DNA of 64,000 bases from Candidatus Limimonas egerieequi (GTDB lineage: Bacteria; Bacillota; Clostridia; Oscillospirales; Acutalibacteraceae), in contig JAGHVH010000007.1 of assembly GCA_018064455.1 (NCBI GenBank), forward strand, positions 29,254 to 93,253. The letters are read 5' to 3'. Position numbers and translations under genes: made by a program. Shown piece after piece: positions 26,418 to 34,707 of this stretch. How positions within the stretch are numbered: position 1 is the first letter of the stretch; every line of letters starts with the position of its first letter. The notes below the pieces were generated by a model that was not told the origin of the DNA, ran no database searches, and worked only from the letters and a program-made list of their open reading frames with translations.

Positions 26418-27677
26418 ATGCTTGCAAGAGACAGCGTAAAAAATTATGACGAGCAACTTGAAAAATATGCTGACTATGTAGCAACTCAGATCGGAAAGAC
26501 AATTGAGGTAGCAGGTGGCGGACGTCCATCAGGTTACCCACAGGAGCACAAGGCTCAGGACTATGTTATCGAGCATATGACTGGCACTGCTGATGAAGTT
26601 AGAACAGAGGACTTTAAACTTCATCCAAAGGCATTCATGGGTTGGGTACTTATCGATGGTATCTGCATGCTTATCGCAGCAGTACTTCTTATCATCAACT
26701 TCTTCGTAGCACCTATGAAGGCACTTGTAATCGTAGCACTTGTACTTACTGTTATATCAGTAGCTTGTATACTTGGCGAGTTCCTTTTCTATAAGGAATT
26801 TCTTGACCCTCTCTTCCCGGAGAAACAAGCAAAGAACGTAATTTGCACACGCAAGGCAGCAGGAGAGACAAAGAGAAGAATCATCTTCTCAGGTCACGTT
26901 GACTCAGCTTGGGAGTGGAGATACACATACCTTGGTGGTGGACACTTCTTGACTGCTGTTATCGCAACTGGTATTGTTTGCCTTGTTGCTGACCTTGTTA
27001 TTATTCTTCTTACACTCTTTGGTTTATCAGCTGGTTGGTTCTTAGTAATTGCAAAGATTTTTGCTATTATCTCAGTTCCAGCTATGTGCCTCATCCTCTT
27101 CTTTATGAACTGGAGCATCTGCGTTGACGGTGCAAACGACAACCTTTCTGGTGTGTTCGCATCAATGGCAGTAATGCAGTACCTTGTTGATAATGACATC
27201 CGTTTTGAGAATACAGAGGTAATCTCTATTTCAATGTCATCAGAGGAAGCTGGCCTCCGTGGTGCTAAGGCATTTGCAAAGGCTCACTCAAAGGAGTATG
27301 CTGACTCAGGTGTTGAGACAATCGCTATCTGCACAGATACACTTCGTGACTTTGACGACATGGGTATCTATAACAAGGATATGACTGGTACAGTTAAGCT
27401 TGATCCAAAGGTTGCTGGCCTTGTTAAGGAAGCATCTAACATTGCTGGACTTAACCTTCCATACGCTAACGTATTCTTTGGTTCTTCTGATGCAGCAGCA
27501 CTCGCACAGGGTGGTATGAAGGCTTGCTGCCTTGCTGCTATGGATCCAACTCCAGCACGTTACTATCACACACGTCTTGATACAGCTGACAATCTCGACA
27601 AGAGAACAATCGCAGCTGGCGTTGATACACTTCTCAACGCTGCTTTCCTCTTTGATGAGAAAGGCCTTGACTACTAA
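26418..27677 (+). CDS. M28-type zinc peptidase with membrane insertions, copy 2
   Basis: Paralogue of the preceding gene, 419 residues, with the same architecture. Zinc-site motifs: GHVDSAWEW near 159, GANDNLSG near 239, SSEEAGLRG near 275, CTDTLRD near 305 and YYHTRLDTADN near 384. Hydrophobic segments lie at about 74-120 (MGWVLIDGICMLIAAVLLIINFFVAP region) and at about 175-232 between the first two motifs, again splitting the metal site around a membrane hairpin. Each copy has its own terminator, so they are probably separate transcripts and not an operon. The substrate is unknown; cell-surface or membrane-near peptide trimming fits M28 chemistry. A more distant M28-like gene starts at 62700. 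Confidence 0.85.
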   Translation: MLARDSVKNYDEQLEKYADYVATQIGKTIEVAGGGRPSGYPQEHKAQDYVIEHMTGTADEVRTEDFKLHPKAFMGWVLIDGICMLIAAVLLIINFFVAPMKALVIVALVLTVISVACILGEFLFYKEFLDPLFPEKQAKNVICTRKAAGETKRRIIFSGHVDSAWEWRYTYLGGGHFLTAVIATGIVCLVADLVIILLTLFGLSAGWFLVIAKIFAIISVPAMCLILFFMNWSICVDGANDNLSGVFASMAVMQYLVDNDIRFENTEVISISMSSEEAGLRGAKAFAKAHSKEYADSGVETIAICTDTLRDFDDMGIYNKDMTGTVKLDPKVAGLVKEASNIAGLNLPYANVFFGSSDAAALAQGGMKACCLAAMDPTPARYYHTRLDTADNLDKRTIAAGVDTLLNAAFLFDEKGLDY

Positions 27678-27692
27678 TTTATAGCAAAAAAT

Positions 27693-27729
27693 AACTCCGC
27701 TAGGGTTACCTAGCGGAGTTTTATTTTTG
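27693..27729. terminator. Bidirectional terminator between convergent genes
   Basis: AACTCCGCTAGG at 27693-27704 pairs with CCTAGCGGAGTT at 27709-27720 over GTTA. A T-rich tail follows on the plus strand and an A-rich run (27686-27692) serves the minus strand, so it can end both the M28 gene and the leftward aldolase operon. Confidence 0.9.
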
Positions 27730-27730
27730 C

Positions 27731-28945
27731 TTATTTTTCAGCCTGCTTTGAATACTTGAGGTTATAGATAACTCTCATGATGTTTGTATCAATAGGAGAG
27801 AGAGGAGACTTGCTTACTGTGAGCTCACAGTACATCTCGGCCTTGCACTCCTTCTCGAGTACCTTTTTAACACCTTCAAGATCAAAGAGTGTGTTACCTG
27901 TTACCATAGCGCCCTGACCTTTTACGAGGACAGCGTTACGGCCCTTTGATGCCTTGCCTATGTCAAGGGCATCAGTTCTGTAACTTGTCTTTTCCCAGTT
28001 GCAGCACTTAACGTCTACACCAGCAATCTGAGCGAAGTCATCAAGGTGTGGCTTCATTGTGTTGCCTGCTTTTGAAAGAGCAACTACATCATTTGCATCG
28101 TACTGATCGATAAATGTTACATCACTGTTCCTATAGATAGCAGCATGGATAGCAGCACAACGTGGGCCAATGCCCTTGTAAGGGCAGCCTGAGTCGATGT
28201 TACAGCTGTAAACATCGCCGTTCTTCATTGTAAGCTCAAATGTCTTATCTGTGATTTTCTTACTTGAGCCTAAATCCTGAAGCTTGTTGTTTGTTGTTGA
28301 AAAACGCTGCTCATAAGCCTTGTAAAGCTTAGCGGCACCAAGTCTGTTGTTTCCTGTTGTGAAACCAGTAACTCTGCCGAGTTCCTTGCCACAGACATCC
28401 TCAAGGGCTGCTGCTACTGCGAAGGATTCGTCGAAGTCTTCGCCGAGGCAGAGCGCGCCGTGATGCTTCATAATGATTGCTTTGCAATCAGGGTTTGCTT
28501 CTACGGCTGCTGCGACGCCCTTGCGGAGCGCACCAGTTGATGGCATGCCATATGCGCCAACTGGAACCTTTGGTCCAAGGACCTTAGCATACTTTGGTGC
28601 GAGGTCCTTGAGTACACGACCAGTTGGGGAGATGGCTGATGCATTTACCTGGTGTGTATGGATAACAAAGTTGACATTTTCGCGAAGGCGATATGCATCA
28701 GCATGAACGCCCTTTTCAGAAGATGGCTTGATGTCACCTTCGTATTCGCAGTCAGCGATGTTAACTACTACGAGTTCATCAGGTGTCAATGTCTCATATG
28801 GTCTGCCACTTGGAGTGATGACAAACTGTGTATCAGAGATACGAGCTGAAACATTGCCCCATGTTCTAGCGATAAGGCCTGATTCAACGAGCTTTTTACC
28901 AGCTTCGATGACAAGAGCCTTTGCTTCATTTATTTCGTAAGCCAT
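27731..28945 (-). CDS. Class II aldolase/adducin family protein with a degenerate second half
   Basis: A 404-residue protein. The first ~200 residues are a complete class II aldolase domain as in L-fuculose- or L-rhamnulose-phosphate aldolases: GLIARTWGNVSARI, ITPSGRPYETLTPDELV, the acidic SSEKGVH (catalytic Glu), the zinc histidines IHTHQVN, and KHHGALCLG. The second half is a recognisable but worn repeat: IHAAIYRNSDVTFIDQYDANDVVALS, with the HxH replaced by FIDQYD, and KGQGAMVTG in place of KHHGALCLG, so the second zinc site is lost. Start is the ATG at 28945 (MAYEINEAK) with AAGAGG upstream; a longer in-frame version would run over the preceding gene's stop. It follows the aminotransferase gene by 11 bases in a TetR-controlled operon. 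The aldol substrate is unknown. Confidence 0.85.
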   Translation of the reverse strand: MAYEINEAKALVIEAGKKLVESGLIARTWGNVSARISDTQFVITPSGRPYETLTPDELVVVNIADCEYEGDIKPSSEKGVHADAYRLRENVNFVIHTHQVNASAISPTGRVLKDLAPKYAKVLGPKVPVGAYGMPSTGALRKGVAAAVEANPDCKAIIMKHHGALCLGEDFDESFAVAAALEDVCGKELGRVTGFTTGNNRLGAAKLYKAYEQRFSTTNNKLQDLGSSKKITDKTFELTMKNGDVYSCNIDSGCPYKGIGPRCAAIHAAIYRNSDVTFIDQYDANDVVALSKAGNTMKPHLDDFAQIAGVDVKCCNWEKTSYRTDALDIGKASKGRNAVLVKGQGAMVTGNTLFDLEGVKKVLEKECKAEMYCELTVSKSPLSPIDTNIMRVIYNLKYSKQAEK

Positions 28946-28956
28946 TTCTATACCTC

Positions 28957-30450
28957 TTACTTTTTCTTTGCTGTTGGGATAAGTTCGCACTGTGAAAGAA
29001 CCTTGTCAAAGCGTGCAATACAGTCATCAATCATCTTTTCATCATATGCAGCAGATGTGTAGAGACGTGAGCCTGCGAGTGTTACAAGACCTTCTGCCAT
29101 GTAAGCAGCACCCATGTTCTGCATCTCGATCTGACGAATACCAGTCTGATCGAGGATTGATGGGATTTCCCAAGCCTTCTTAAGGTCGATAGCGTATTGC
29201 ATTGTACCAACTGTATCAAGGTGACAAACAGAACCTACGTTGAATGCTACGAATGGGAGGTTGTACTTCTTGATAGATGCCTGGATGCCCTTTGTGAGGC
29301 GGTCACCCATCTGGCCTGCCTTCTGGCAAGCGTTTCTCTTCTCGATTTCGCAGATTGCTGTGTAACCAGCAACACAAGAGATAGGTGTTGCTGCCATTGT
29401 GCCACCGCACATTGCCTTCTTAACCTTCTTGCCAGATGCGTCAAGGCCAGCACCAAGGTGCTTCATTACATCCTTGTGACCGCCGATACCGCCGGCACCT
29501 GGGTAACCGCCGGCGATTACCTTACCAAAGATTGTGAGGTCTGGGTCGATACCATAGTAACCCTGTGCACCAGAAAGACCAATACGGAAACCTGATACAA
29601 CCTCATCACAGATGAGGAGTGCGCCATACTTGTGGCAGAGTTTTTCAACGCCCTTAACGAATTCACGTGTAACAGGGCGAGTAGCTGACTCTGGGCCGAT
29701 TGGCTCGATGAATACACCAGCTGTACCGCCGTTGAGTTCGTTCATCTTGAGCTTGCGCTCGAGGTCTTCAAGGTCACCTGGGAAGAAGCCCTGTGTATGA
29801 AGGAATGCATACATTGGGATACCCTTTGACTGGAGGTTCATTGTTCCTGGAATACGCATATCCCAAGCGATCATATCTGACCAACCGTGGTATGCGCCAC
29901 CCATCTTGAGGATGTTCTTGTGGCCTGTTGCAAGACGAGCAACACGCTCTGCGCACATGCATGCCTCAGTACCTGAACCGAGCATACGGAACATCTCAAC
30001 TGATGGTACACATTCAGAAATCTTCTTAGCGAGCTTCATCTCATACTCGTGGAAAAGACCAGTTGAAGGACCACATGTGTTAAGAAGGTCGATAACTGCT
30101 TCACGAACAACTGGGTCATTAGAACCAAGGATAGTTGGACCGCCTGCCTGGAGAAGGTCGTAGTACTTGTTACCATCTATATCATAAAGGTAAGCACCTT
30201 CTGCTTTTGTCATAACGATAGGGAATGGGTGGTTGAAAGCAAGGTTGTGCTGTACACCACCAGGGATTATGTCGCGAGCTTCTGTAATCATAGCCTTTGA
30301 CTTCTGGCACTTCTCTTCGAAGTAGTTCTGCTCATAGTTTGCAAGAGCAGTTCTGTTGATAGAATAAACTGGCTTCTTGATAAGAGCATCAAGTTCTCTG
30401 TTGATAGCTATAGCGTCTGGATATTCAGAAATAGCAAATCTTGTGTCCAT
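28957..30450 (-). CDS. Class III PLP aminotransferase, glutamate-1-semialdehyde aminomutase-like
   Basis: A 497-residue fold-type I PLP enzyme of aminotransferase class III. The GSA-aminomutase-like signature is ARDIIPGGVQHNLAFNHPFPIV near 60, then LGSGTEACMCAERVARLATG, GAYHGWSDM, the PLP aspartate in LLICDEVVSGFRIG and the Schiff-base lysine in TIFGKVIAGGYPG. About 50 extra N-terminal residues precede the usual start. It is not next to any tetrapyrrole gene and sits in an operon with an aldolase, so it more likely transaminates a catabolic amino acid or amino sugar derivative than makes 5-aminolevulinate. Its ATG at 30450 has GGAGG upstream, and the promoter and palindromic operator for the TetR protein lie directly in front. 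Confidence 0.88.
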   Translation of the reverse strand: MDTRFAISEYPDAIAINRELDALIKKPVYSINRTALANYEQNYFEEKCQKSKAMITEARDIIPGGVQHNLAFNHPFPIVMTKAEGAYLYDIDGNKYYDLLQAGGPTILGSNDPVVREAVIDLLNTCGPSTGLFHEYEMKLAKKISECVPSVEMFRMLGSGTEACMCAERVARLATGHKNILKMGGAYHGWSDMIAWDMRIPGTMNLQSKGIPMYAFLHTQGFFPGDLEDLERKLKMNELNGGTAGVFIEPIGPESATRPVTREFVKGVEKLCHKYGALLICDEVVSGFRIGLSGAQGYYGIDPDLTIFGKVIAGGYPGAGGIGGHKDVMKHLGAGLDASGKKVKKAMCGGTMAATPISCVAGYTAICEIEKRNACQKAGQMGDRLTKGIQASIKKYNLPFVAFNVGSVCHLDTVGTMQYAIDLKKAWEIPSILDQTGIRQIEMQNMGAAYMAEGLVTLAGSRLYTSAAYDEKMIDDCIARFDKVLSQCELIPTAKKK

Positions 30451-30475
30451 AATTTTACCTCCAATTAAATACGTC

Positions 30476-30491
30476 GTGAGCGACGGCTCAC
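30476..30491. promoter_or_regulatory. TetR operator O1 (left)
   Basis: The palindrome GTGAGC-GACG-GCTCAC begins about 8 bases downstream of the predicted leftward start site. The same arms recur at 30587-30602 in front of the TetR gene. Confidence 0.8.
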
Positions 30492-30505
30492 AGTTTTACA
30501 ATAAA

Positions 30506-30534
30506 AGTATACCACAATATACAAATATAATAAA
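30506..30534 (-). promoter_or_regulatory. Leftward promoter for aminotransferase-aldolase operon
   Basis: On the minus strand, an extended -10 TGG-TATACT (TATACT at 30511-30506) with a weaker TTTATT -35 (30534-30529), 17 bases apart. Start near 30499, just before operator O1. Confidence 0.6.
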
Positions 30535-30548
30535 GAGCCAATTTGTGG

Positions 30549-30577
30549 TTGAATTTTACAATATTAATTGATACAAT
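30549..30577 (+). promoter_or_regulatory. Rightward promoter for tetR operon
   Basis: TTGAAT at 30549-30554, 17 bases, TACAAT at 30572-30577. Predicted start near 30584, immediately before operator O2. Confidence 0.7.
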
Positions 30578-30586
30578 TTAGTCATA

Positions 30587-30602
30587 GTGAGCAAGCGCTC
30601 AC
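30587..30602. promoter_or_regulatory. TetR operator O2 (right)
   Basis: The palindrome GTGAGC-AAGC-GCTCAC has identical 6-base arms to O1 and a different 4-base centre. It covers the predicted rightward start site, giving likely autoregulation. Confidence 0.8.
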
Positions 30603-30629
30603 GCTACCTTATGTTTAAGGGAGACGGAA

Positions 30630-31310
30630 ATGGAAAAAGTTTATCACAAGGAGGCCTTTGATAGAGCAAGTGAGAAGTATAAAATAGCAGTAATAGATGC
30701 TGGTATTAGTGAGTTCTCAGAGCTCGGTCTTGAAAAGGCCAACATCAACGTAATTGCGAAAAAGGCAGGTGTCAGCGTAGGCCTTCTTTACAAGTACTTT
30801 GATACCAAAGAGGATTACTTCTTTACATGCGTAGAGGAAGCGATGCGCACGCTTGAGGATATTATCGAGGGCGTTGTAAACAGCAACGATAAAATCCTTG
30901 TTCGTGCAGAGAAACTGATACGCGCAATTCAAGCGACGTCAGGCGCTGATTCAAAGTATGTAAAGCTTTACAATGAAATAACAAAGGTGTCAGATAAGGA
31001 CGGCGCTGCCGAACTTGTAAAAAAGGTTGAGGGCATCTCTGCTAAAACCTATCGTGAGTTCTTGGAAGTGGCACAGAAAAATGGCGACATCAGGTCGGAT
31101 TGTGACACGGCAATGTTTGCATTTTTCTTTGATACTTTACTTATGACACTTCAGTTTTCGTACACCTGTGATTATTACAGAGAGAGGCTTAAACTCTTCT
31201 GTGGTGAAGATATATTCGATGACGATGATCGAATGGTGAAGGAACTTATCAAGTTCCTAGAATCGGCATTTACATTCGAGCACGGCGACGTTAAGAAATT
31301 TGGTAAATAA
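30630..31310 (+). CDS. TetR/AcrR family transcriptional regulator
   Basis: A 226-residue one-component repressor. The N-terminal DNA-binding domain is complete: KIAVIDAGISEFSELGLEKANINVIAKKAGVSVGLLYKYFDTKEDYFFTCV (residues about 15-65) includes the helix-turn-helix VIAKKAGVSVGLLYKYF. The C-terminal ligand domain is helical and unassigned, and ends with an acidic stretch. Two GTGAGC-N4-GCTCAC palindromes flank the divergent intergenic region, so it very likely represses both its own operon (FGGY kinase, phosphatase, YnbB-like enzyme, PnuC-like transporter) and the leftward aminotransferase-aldolase operon. The inducer is not apparent; a sugar phosphate or amino-acid derivative made by these enzymes is the natural guess. 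Confidence 0.9.
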   Translation: MEKVYHKEAFDRASEKYKIAVIDAGISEFSELGLEKANINVIAKKAGVSVGLLYKYFDTKEDYFFTCVEEAMRTLEDIIEGVVNSNDKILVRAEKLIRAIQATSGADSKYVKLYNEITKVSDKDGAAELVKKVEGISAKTYREFLEVAQKNGDIRSDCDTAMFAFFFDTLLMTLQFSYTCDYYRERLKLFCGEDIFDDDDRMVKELIKFLESAFTFEHGDVKKFGK

Positions 31311-31327
31311 CTTAGGAGGAGACATAT

Positions 31328-32932
31328 ATGGGAAAGTTTGTAATCGCCTATGATATAGGCACAACTGGCGTTAAGACCTGTCTTTTTGAAATTGACAAAA
31401 CCATTGTACTTAAAGCAGCGGAGTCACACGGATATGGACTCTACATGGTTGAGAATGGTGGCGCAGAGCAGGACTTTAACGAGTGGTGGGAAGCTATGGC
31501 TGAGACCACAAAGGAAATCTTTGCAAAATCTGACATCAAGCCTGACCAGATTGAGGGTATCTCATTCTGCTCACAGATGCAGGGACTTGTTGCTCTTGAT
31601 AAGGACTGCAATGTTCTTCGCCGTCCAATGTCTTACATGGACCAGCGTGCGAAGGAAGAGATTAAGAAGGGTATTGCAAACGGAATCCAGATTGCTGGAG
31701 CAAACGTATTCAAACTCCTTCCTTACCTTTACTTCACAGGGGCAGTTTCTTGCTCAGTTAAGGACCCTATCTGGAAGTACAAGTGGATAGAGGCTCATGA
31801 GCCTGAAATCTTTAGCAAGATTTATAAGATAGTTGACGTTAAGGAGTCTATAATCGCAAAGATGACAGGTCGTATTATCATGACTCAAGACTCTGCTTTT
31901 GGTCAGCTCCTTTATGATACAAGAAAGGGTCACGAGGGTTGGTGCAAGCCGGTTTGCAAACTTGTTGATGTAAACCCTGATCACCTTGCAGAGATAGTTA
32001 AGTCAACTGACGTAGTTGGTGGACTTACAGAAGAGGCTGCAAAGGAACTTGGCCTTGTTCCTGGTATCCCAGTATTCGGCGGCGGTGGAGATGCATCTCT
32101 CATCGGTGTTGGCGCAGGTGCTGTTCTCCCAGGTGAGACACACATCTACTCAGGTACATCAGGCTGGGTATCAACTGTTGTTGAAAAGCAGACAGTTGAT
32201 ACAGGTGCTATGATTGCCGCTATCGTTGGTGCTGACGAAGGCAGATACAACTACTTCGCAGAGCATGAGACATCAGGCAAGTGCCTTGAGTGGGTCAAGA
32301 ACCACTTGGCACTTGATGAGATTGGTATCTATCTTGAGAAGAAGGATGTTACTGAGTCACCAGAGAATTTCGAAGAGACATACACAAGCCTTTACGATTA
32401 CCTCTCCAAGGTAATGAAGGAGACACCAGCTGGTTCTAACGGTGTTATCTTTACTCCTTGGCTACATGGTAACCGTTGCCCATTTGAGGATCCAAATGCT
32501 GCTGGTATGTTCTTTAACATCAACATCGATACAGGCAAGCGCGACCTCATTCGCTCAGTAATTGAGGGCGTATGCTTCCAGAACCGTTGGATGTATGAAC
32601 AGCAAAAGAAAAAGGTTGATGTATCCGACACAGTACGTTTCGTTGGTGGCGGCGCTCTTTCAGATGTTACTTGCCAGATTCTTGCTGACGTACTCGGTTG
32701 CACAGTTGAGACAGTTGCAAGCCCACAGAACGTAGGCGCTGTTGGTGCTGCTGCTATCATCGGTGTTGGTATTGGTGCAATTGATAGTCTTGATAAGGTT
32801 AAGGAGTTCATCCCAGCTGAAAAGACATTTAAGCCAAACCCAGAAAACAAGGCTGTTTACGACAAGAATTTTGAAGTATTCAAGACACTTTACAAGAATA
32901 ACAAGGCTGCTTTCAAAGCACTTAACGCATAA
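31328..32932 (+). CDS. FGGY family carbohydrate kinase
   Basis: A 534-residue sugar kinase of the FGGY family, nearest in look to xylulokinases. The first ATPase motif is AYDIGTTGVKTCLFEI near 9, followed by GISFCSQMQGLVALDKD, PMSYMDQRA, MTGRIIMTQDSAFGQLLYDT and the second half motifs FGGGGDASLIGVGAGAVLPGETHIYSGTSGW near 250 and RFVGGGALSDVTCQILADVLG with SPQNVGAVGAA near 440. The substrate cannot be read from these motifs. It is 17 bases after tetR, and a class II aldolase is divergently transcribed, so a kinase-aldolase route for a ketose or polyol is plausible. It lacks the glycerol-kinase pattern, so I do not link it to the glp-like operon at 51431. Confidence 0.88.
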   Translation: MGKFVIAYDIGTTGVKTCLFEIDKTIVLKAAESHGYGLYMVENGGAEQDFNEWWEAMAETTKEIFAKSDIKPDQIEGISFCSQMQGLVALDKDCNVLRRPMSYMDQRAKEEIKKGIANGIQIAGANVFKLLPYLYFTGAVSCSVKDPIWKYKWIEAHEPEIFSKIYKIVDVKESIIAKMTGRIIMTQDSAFGQLLYDTRKGHEGWCKPVCKLVDVNPDHLAEIVKSTDVVGGLTEEAAKELGLVPGIPVFGGGGDASLIGVGAGAVLPGETHIYSGTSGWVSTVVEKQTVDTGAMIAAIVGADEGRYNYFAEHETSGKCLEWVKNHLALDEIGIYLEKKDVTESPENFEETYTSLYDYLSKVMKETPAGSNGVIFTPWLHGNRCPFEDPNAAGMFFNINIDTGKRDLIRSVIEGVCFQNRWMYEQQKKKVDVSDTVRFVGGGALSDVTCQILADVLGCTVETVASPQNVGAVGAAAIIGVGIGAIDSLDKVKEFIPAEKTFKPNPENKAVYDKNFEVFKTLYKNNKAAFKALNA

Positions 32933-32942
32933 GGAATAACAG

Positions 32943-33422
32943 ATGTATAACGTACTTTTTGTCTGCTCACAAAACATGTGCAGAAGCCCATACTGTGAGT
33001 ATATGTTTAGAAAAATGGTAGAGGAGTCTGATGTGCTCCGTGGCAAGGTTGATGTTAAGTCATCTGCTGTCATGAGCCCAGTGCCTTATATTGATCCAAA
33101 AACTGCAGAGGCGCTGATAAGAGAGGGCTTTGATGAGGCCTATGTAAATAGTCACAAGCCAGGTTTTATCTTGCGCCCATACGACATCAAACTCTTTAAA
33201 AATGCCGATATTATTATCGGCATGACCAAGGGTCACAAGCTCCTTACACCAATCTGGTGGCAGGGTAAGTTTAAGACACTGTCAGAGGCTGCAACAGGCA
33301 GTTACAAGCCTGTCCCAGACCCATGGCTTATCAAGGATATTGACAAGTACATAGGCGAGATGAACAAGATAAAGGCTTATCTCGAGCAATATGTAACAGT
33401 ATTAGAGGAAGAACTAAAATAA
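32943..33422 (+). CDS. Low-molecular-weight protein tyrosine phosphatase-like protein
   Basis: A 159-residue protein with the LMW phosphatase P-loop at the N-terminus: LFVCSQNMCRSP, giving nucleophile C8 and R14 of the CX5R motif. The general-acid aspartate is in the late KPVPDPW segment. The insert and C-terminal helices differ from standard LMW-PTPs (IWWQGKFKTLSEAATGS), so it may dephosphorylate a metabolite and not a protein. It sits between an FGGY kinase and a PLP enzyme with gaps of 10 and 1 bases, a tight operon, which supports a metabolic phosphatase role. That role is inference. Confidence 0.8.
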   Translation: MYNVLFVCSQNMCRSPYCEYMFRKMVEESDVLRGKVDVKSSAVMSPVPYIDPKTAEALIREGFDEAYVNSHKPGFILRPYDIKLFKNADIIIGMTKGHKLLTPIWWQGKFKTLSEAATGSYKPVPDPWLIKDIDKYIGEMNKIKAYLEQYVTVLEEELK

Positions 33423-33423
33423 G

Positions 33424-34707
33424 ATGAACAGTTTTGATGCATATAAGGGCTTTGGAATCGATGAGAGAATAATCAAGTTCTCTGACTCGATTTTAAAGGA
33501 TCTTGATGAGAGATTTCGTGAAATAGACAGCATTGCCGAGTTTAACCAGATGAAGGTTATTAAGGCAATGCAGGATAACCGTGTTAACGCAGGTTGCTTT
33601 GCTGGCACGACTGGCTATGGTCACGACGACTTGGGTCGTGACACATTAGAGGCAGTTTATGCTTCCGTATTCCATACGGAGGCGGCACTCGTGCGTGGCC
33701 AAATTACCTGCGGTACACATGCGCTTGCTATTGCGCTCTCTGCAAACTTGCTCCCAGGTGACGAGATGTTGTCACCTGTTGGAAAGCCATACGATACATT
33801 GGAGGAAGTAATCGGCATCAGAGATGGTATCGGTTCTCTCAAGGAGTATGGAGTAAGCTATAAGCAAGTGGAACTCCTTCCTGATGGCACATTTGACTAT
33901 GACAACATCCGTCGTGCTATCAATGAGAAGACAAAACTCGTTGAGATTCAGCGCTCAAAGGGATATGCTCAGCGCCCAACTTTCTCTGTTAAGGAGATAG
34001 GGGAGCTTACAATGTTCATCAAGCAGATAAAGCCTGATGTTATAGTAATGGTGGACAATTGCTACGGTGAATTCGTAGAGACAATTGAGCCATCAGACGT
34101 CGGCGCTGATCTGATTGTAGGTTCACTTATTAAAAATCCAGGCGGTGGTCTTGCACCAATTGGTGGATATATTTGCGGTCGAGAGGACCTTGTAGCACGC
34201 TGCATGAATCGCCTCACTGCACCTGGCATAGGTGGAGATGTTGGAGCAAGTCTTGAACTCAACACAAGGCTTTACCAGGGACTTTTCCTTGCTCCAACAG
34301 TTACAGCAGGTGCCGAGAAGGGTGCGATATTCGCAGCTCGTGCATATGAGACACTTGGTTTTAATGTAATACCAAGTGGCACCGAGACTCGCCATGATAT
34401 CATCCAGTCAGTGGAACTTGGCTCTTCGGAAGCACTCTGTGCTTTCTGTGAAGGTATCCAAGCGGCAGCGCCGGTTGATAGCTACTTCACACCAGTTCCA
34501 GAGCCAATTCCAGGTTATAAGGATGATGTCATCATGGCAGCTGGTGCCTTTGTACAGGGCTCATCCATCGAGCTTTCAGCTGATGGTCCGATTCGCCCTC
34601 CATACGCCGTATATTTCCAGGGAGGTCTTACCTTCCCACATGCAAAACTTGGCATTATGATGTCCATGCAAAAACTACTTGAAAAAGGATTAATCAATAT
34701 TGACTAA
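33424..34707 (+). CDS. Methionine gamma-lyase family / YnbB-like PLP protein
   Basis: A 427-residue cystathionine-type PLP protein of the YnbB group (often called aluminium resistance protein or methionine gamma-lyase family). It shows GCFAGTTGYGHDDLGRDTLEAVYASVFHTEAALVRGQITCGTHALA near 55-105, typical of the group, VMVDNCYGEFVE near 210 with the PLP aspartate, and the lysine in GSLIKNPGGGLAPIGGYI near 233. Function is not established for this family; C-S lyase activity is a common suggestion. It starts one base after the phosphatase stop and overlaps the transporter start by 8 bases. In many Clostridia it is found elsewhere, so its place in a TetR-controlled sugar-like operon is unusual. Confidence 0.85.
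   Translation: MNSFDAYKGFGIDERIIKFSDSILKDLDERFREIDSIAEFNQMKVIKAMQDNRVNAGCFAGTTGYGHDDLGRDTLEAVYASVFHTEAALVRGQITCGTHALAIALSANLLPGDEMLSPVGKPYDTLEEVIGIRDGIGSLKEYGVSYKQVELLPDGTFDYDNIRRAINEKTKLVEIQRSKGYAQRPTFSVKEIGELTMFIKQIKPDVIVMVDNCYGEFVETIEPSDVGADLIVGSLIKNPGGGLAPIGGYICGREDLVARCMNRLTAPGIGGDVGASLELNTRLYQGLFLAPTVTAGAEKGAIFAARAYETLGFNVIPSGTETRHDIIQSVELGSSEALCAFCEGIQAAAPVDSYFTPVPEPIPGYKDDVIMAAGAFVQGSSIELSADGPIRPPYAVYFQGGLTFPHAKLGIMMSMQKLLEKGLINID

Noticed and set aside
28957..30450. hemL (glutamate-1-semialdehyde aminomutase) for heme or corrinoid synthesis.
   Set aside because: Sequence is of that broad class, but it has an extra N-terminus, no tetrapyrrole neighbours and sits with an aldolase.
31328..32932. 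Glycerol kinase for the GlpA-like operon.
   Set aside because: The motifs look like xylulokinase-type FGGY kinases and the gene belongs to a different TetR-controlled operon over 20 kb away.
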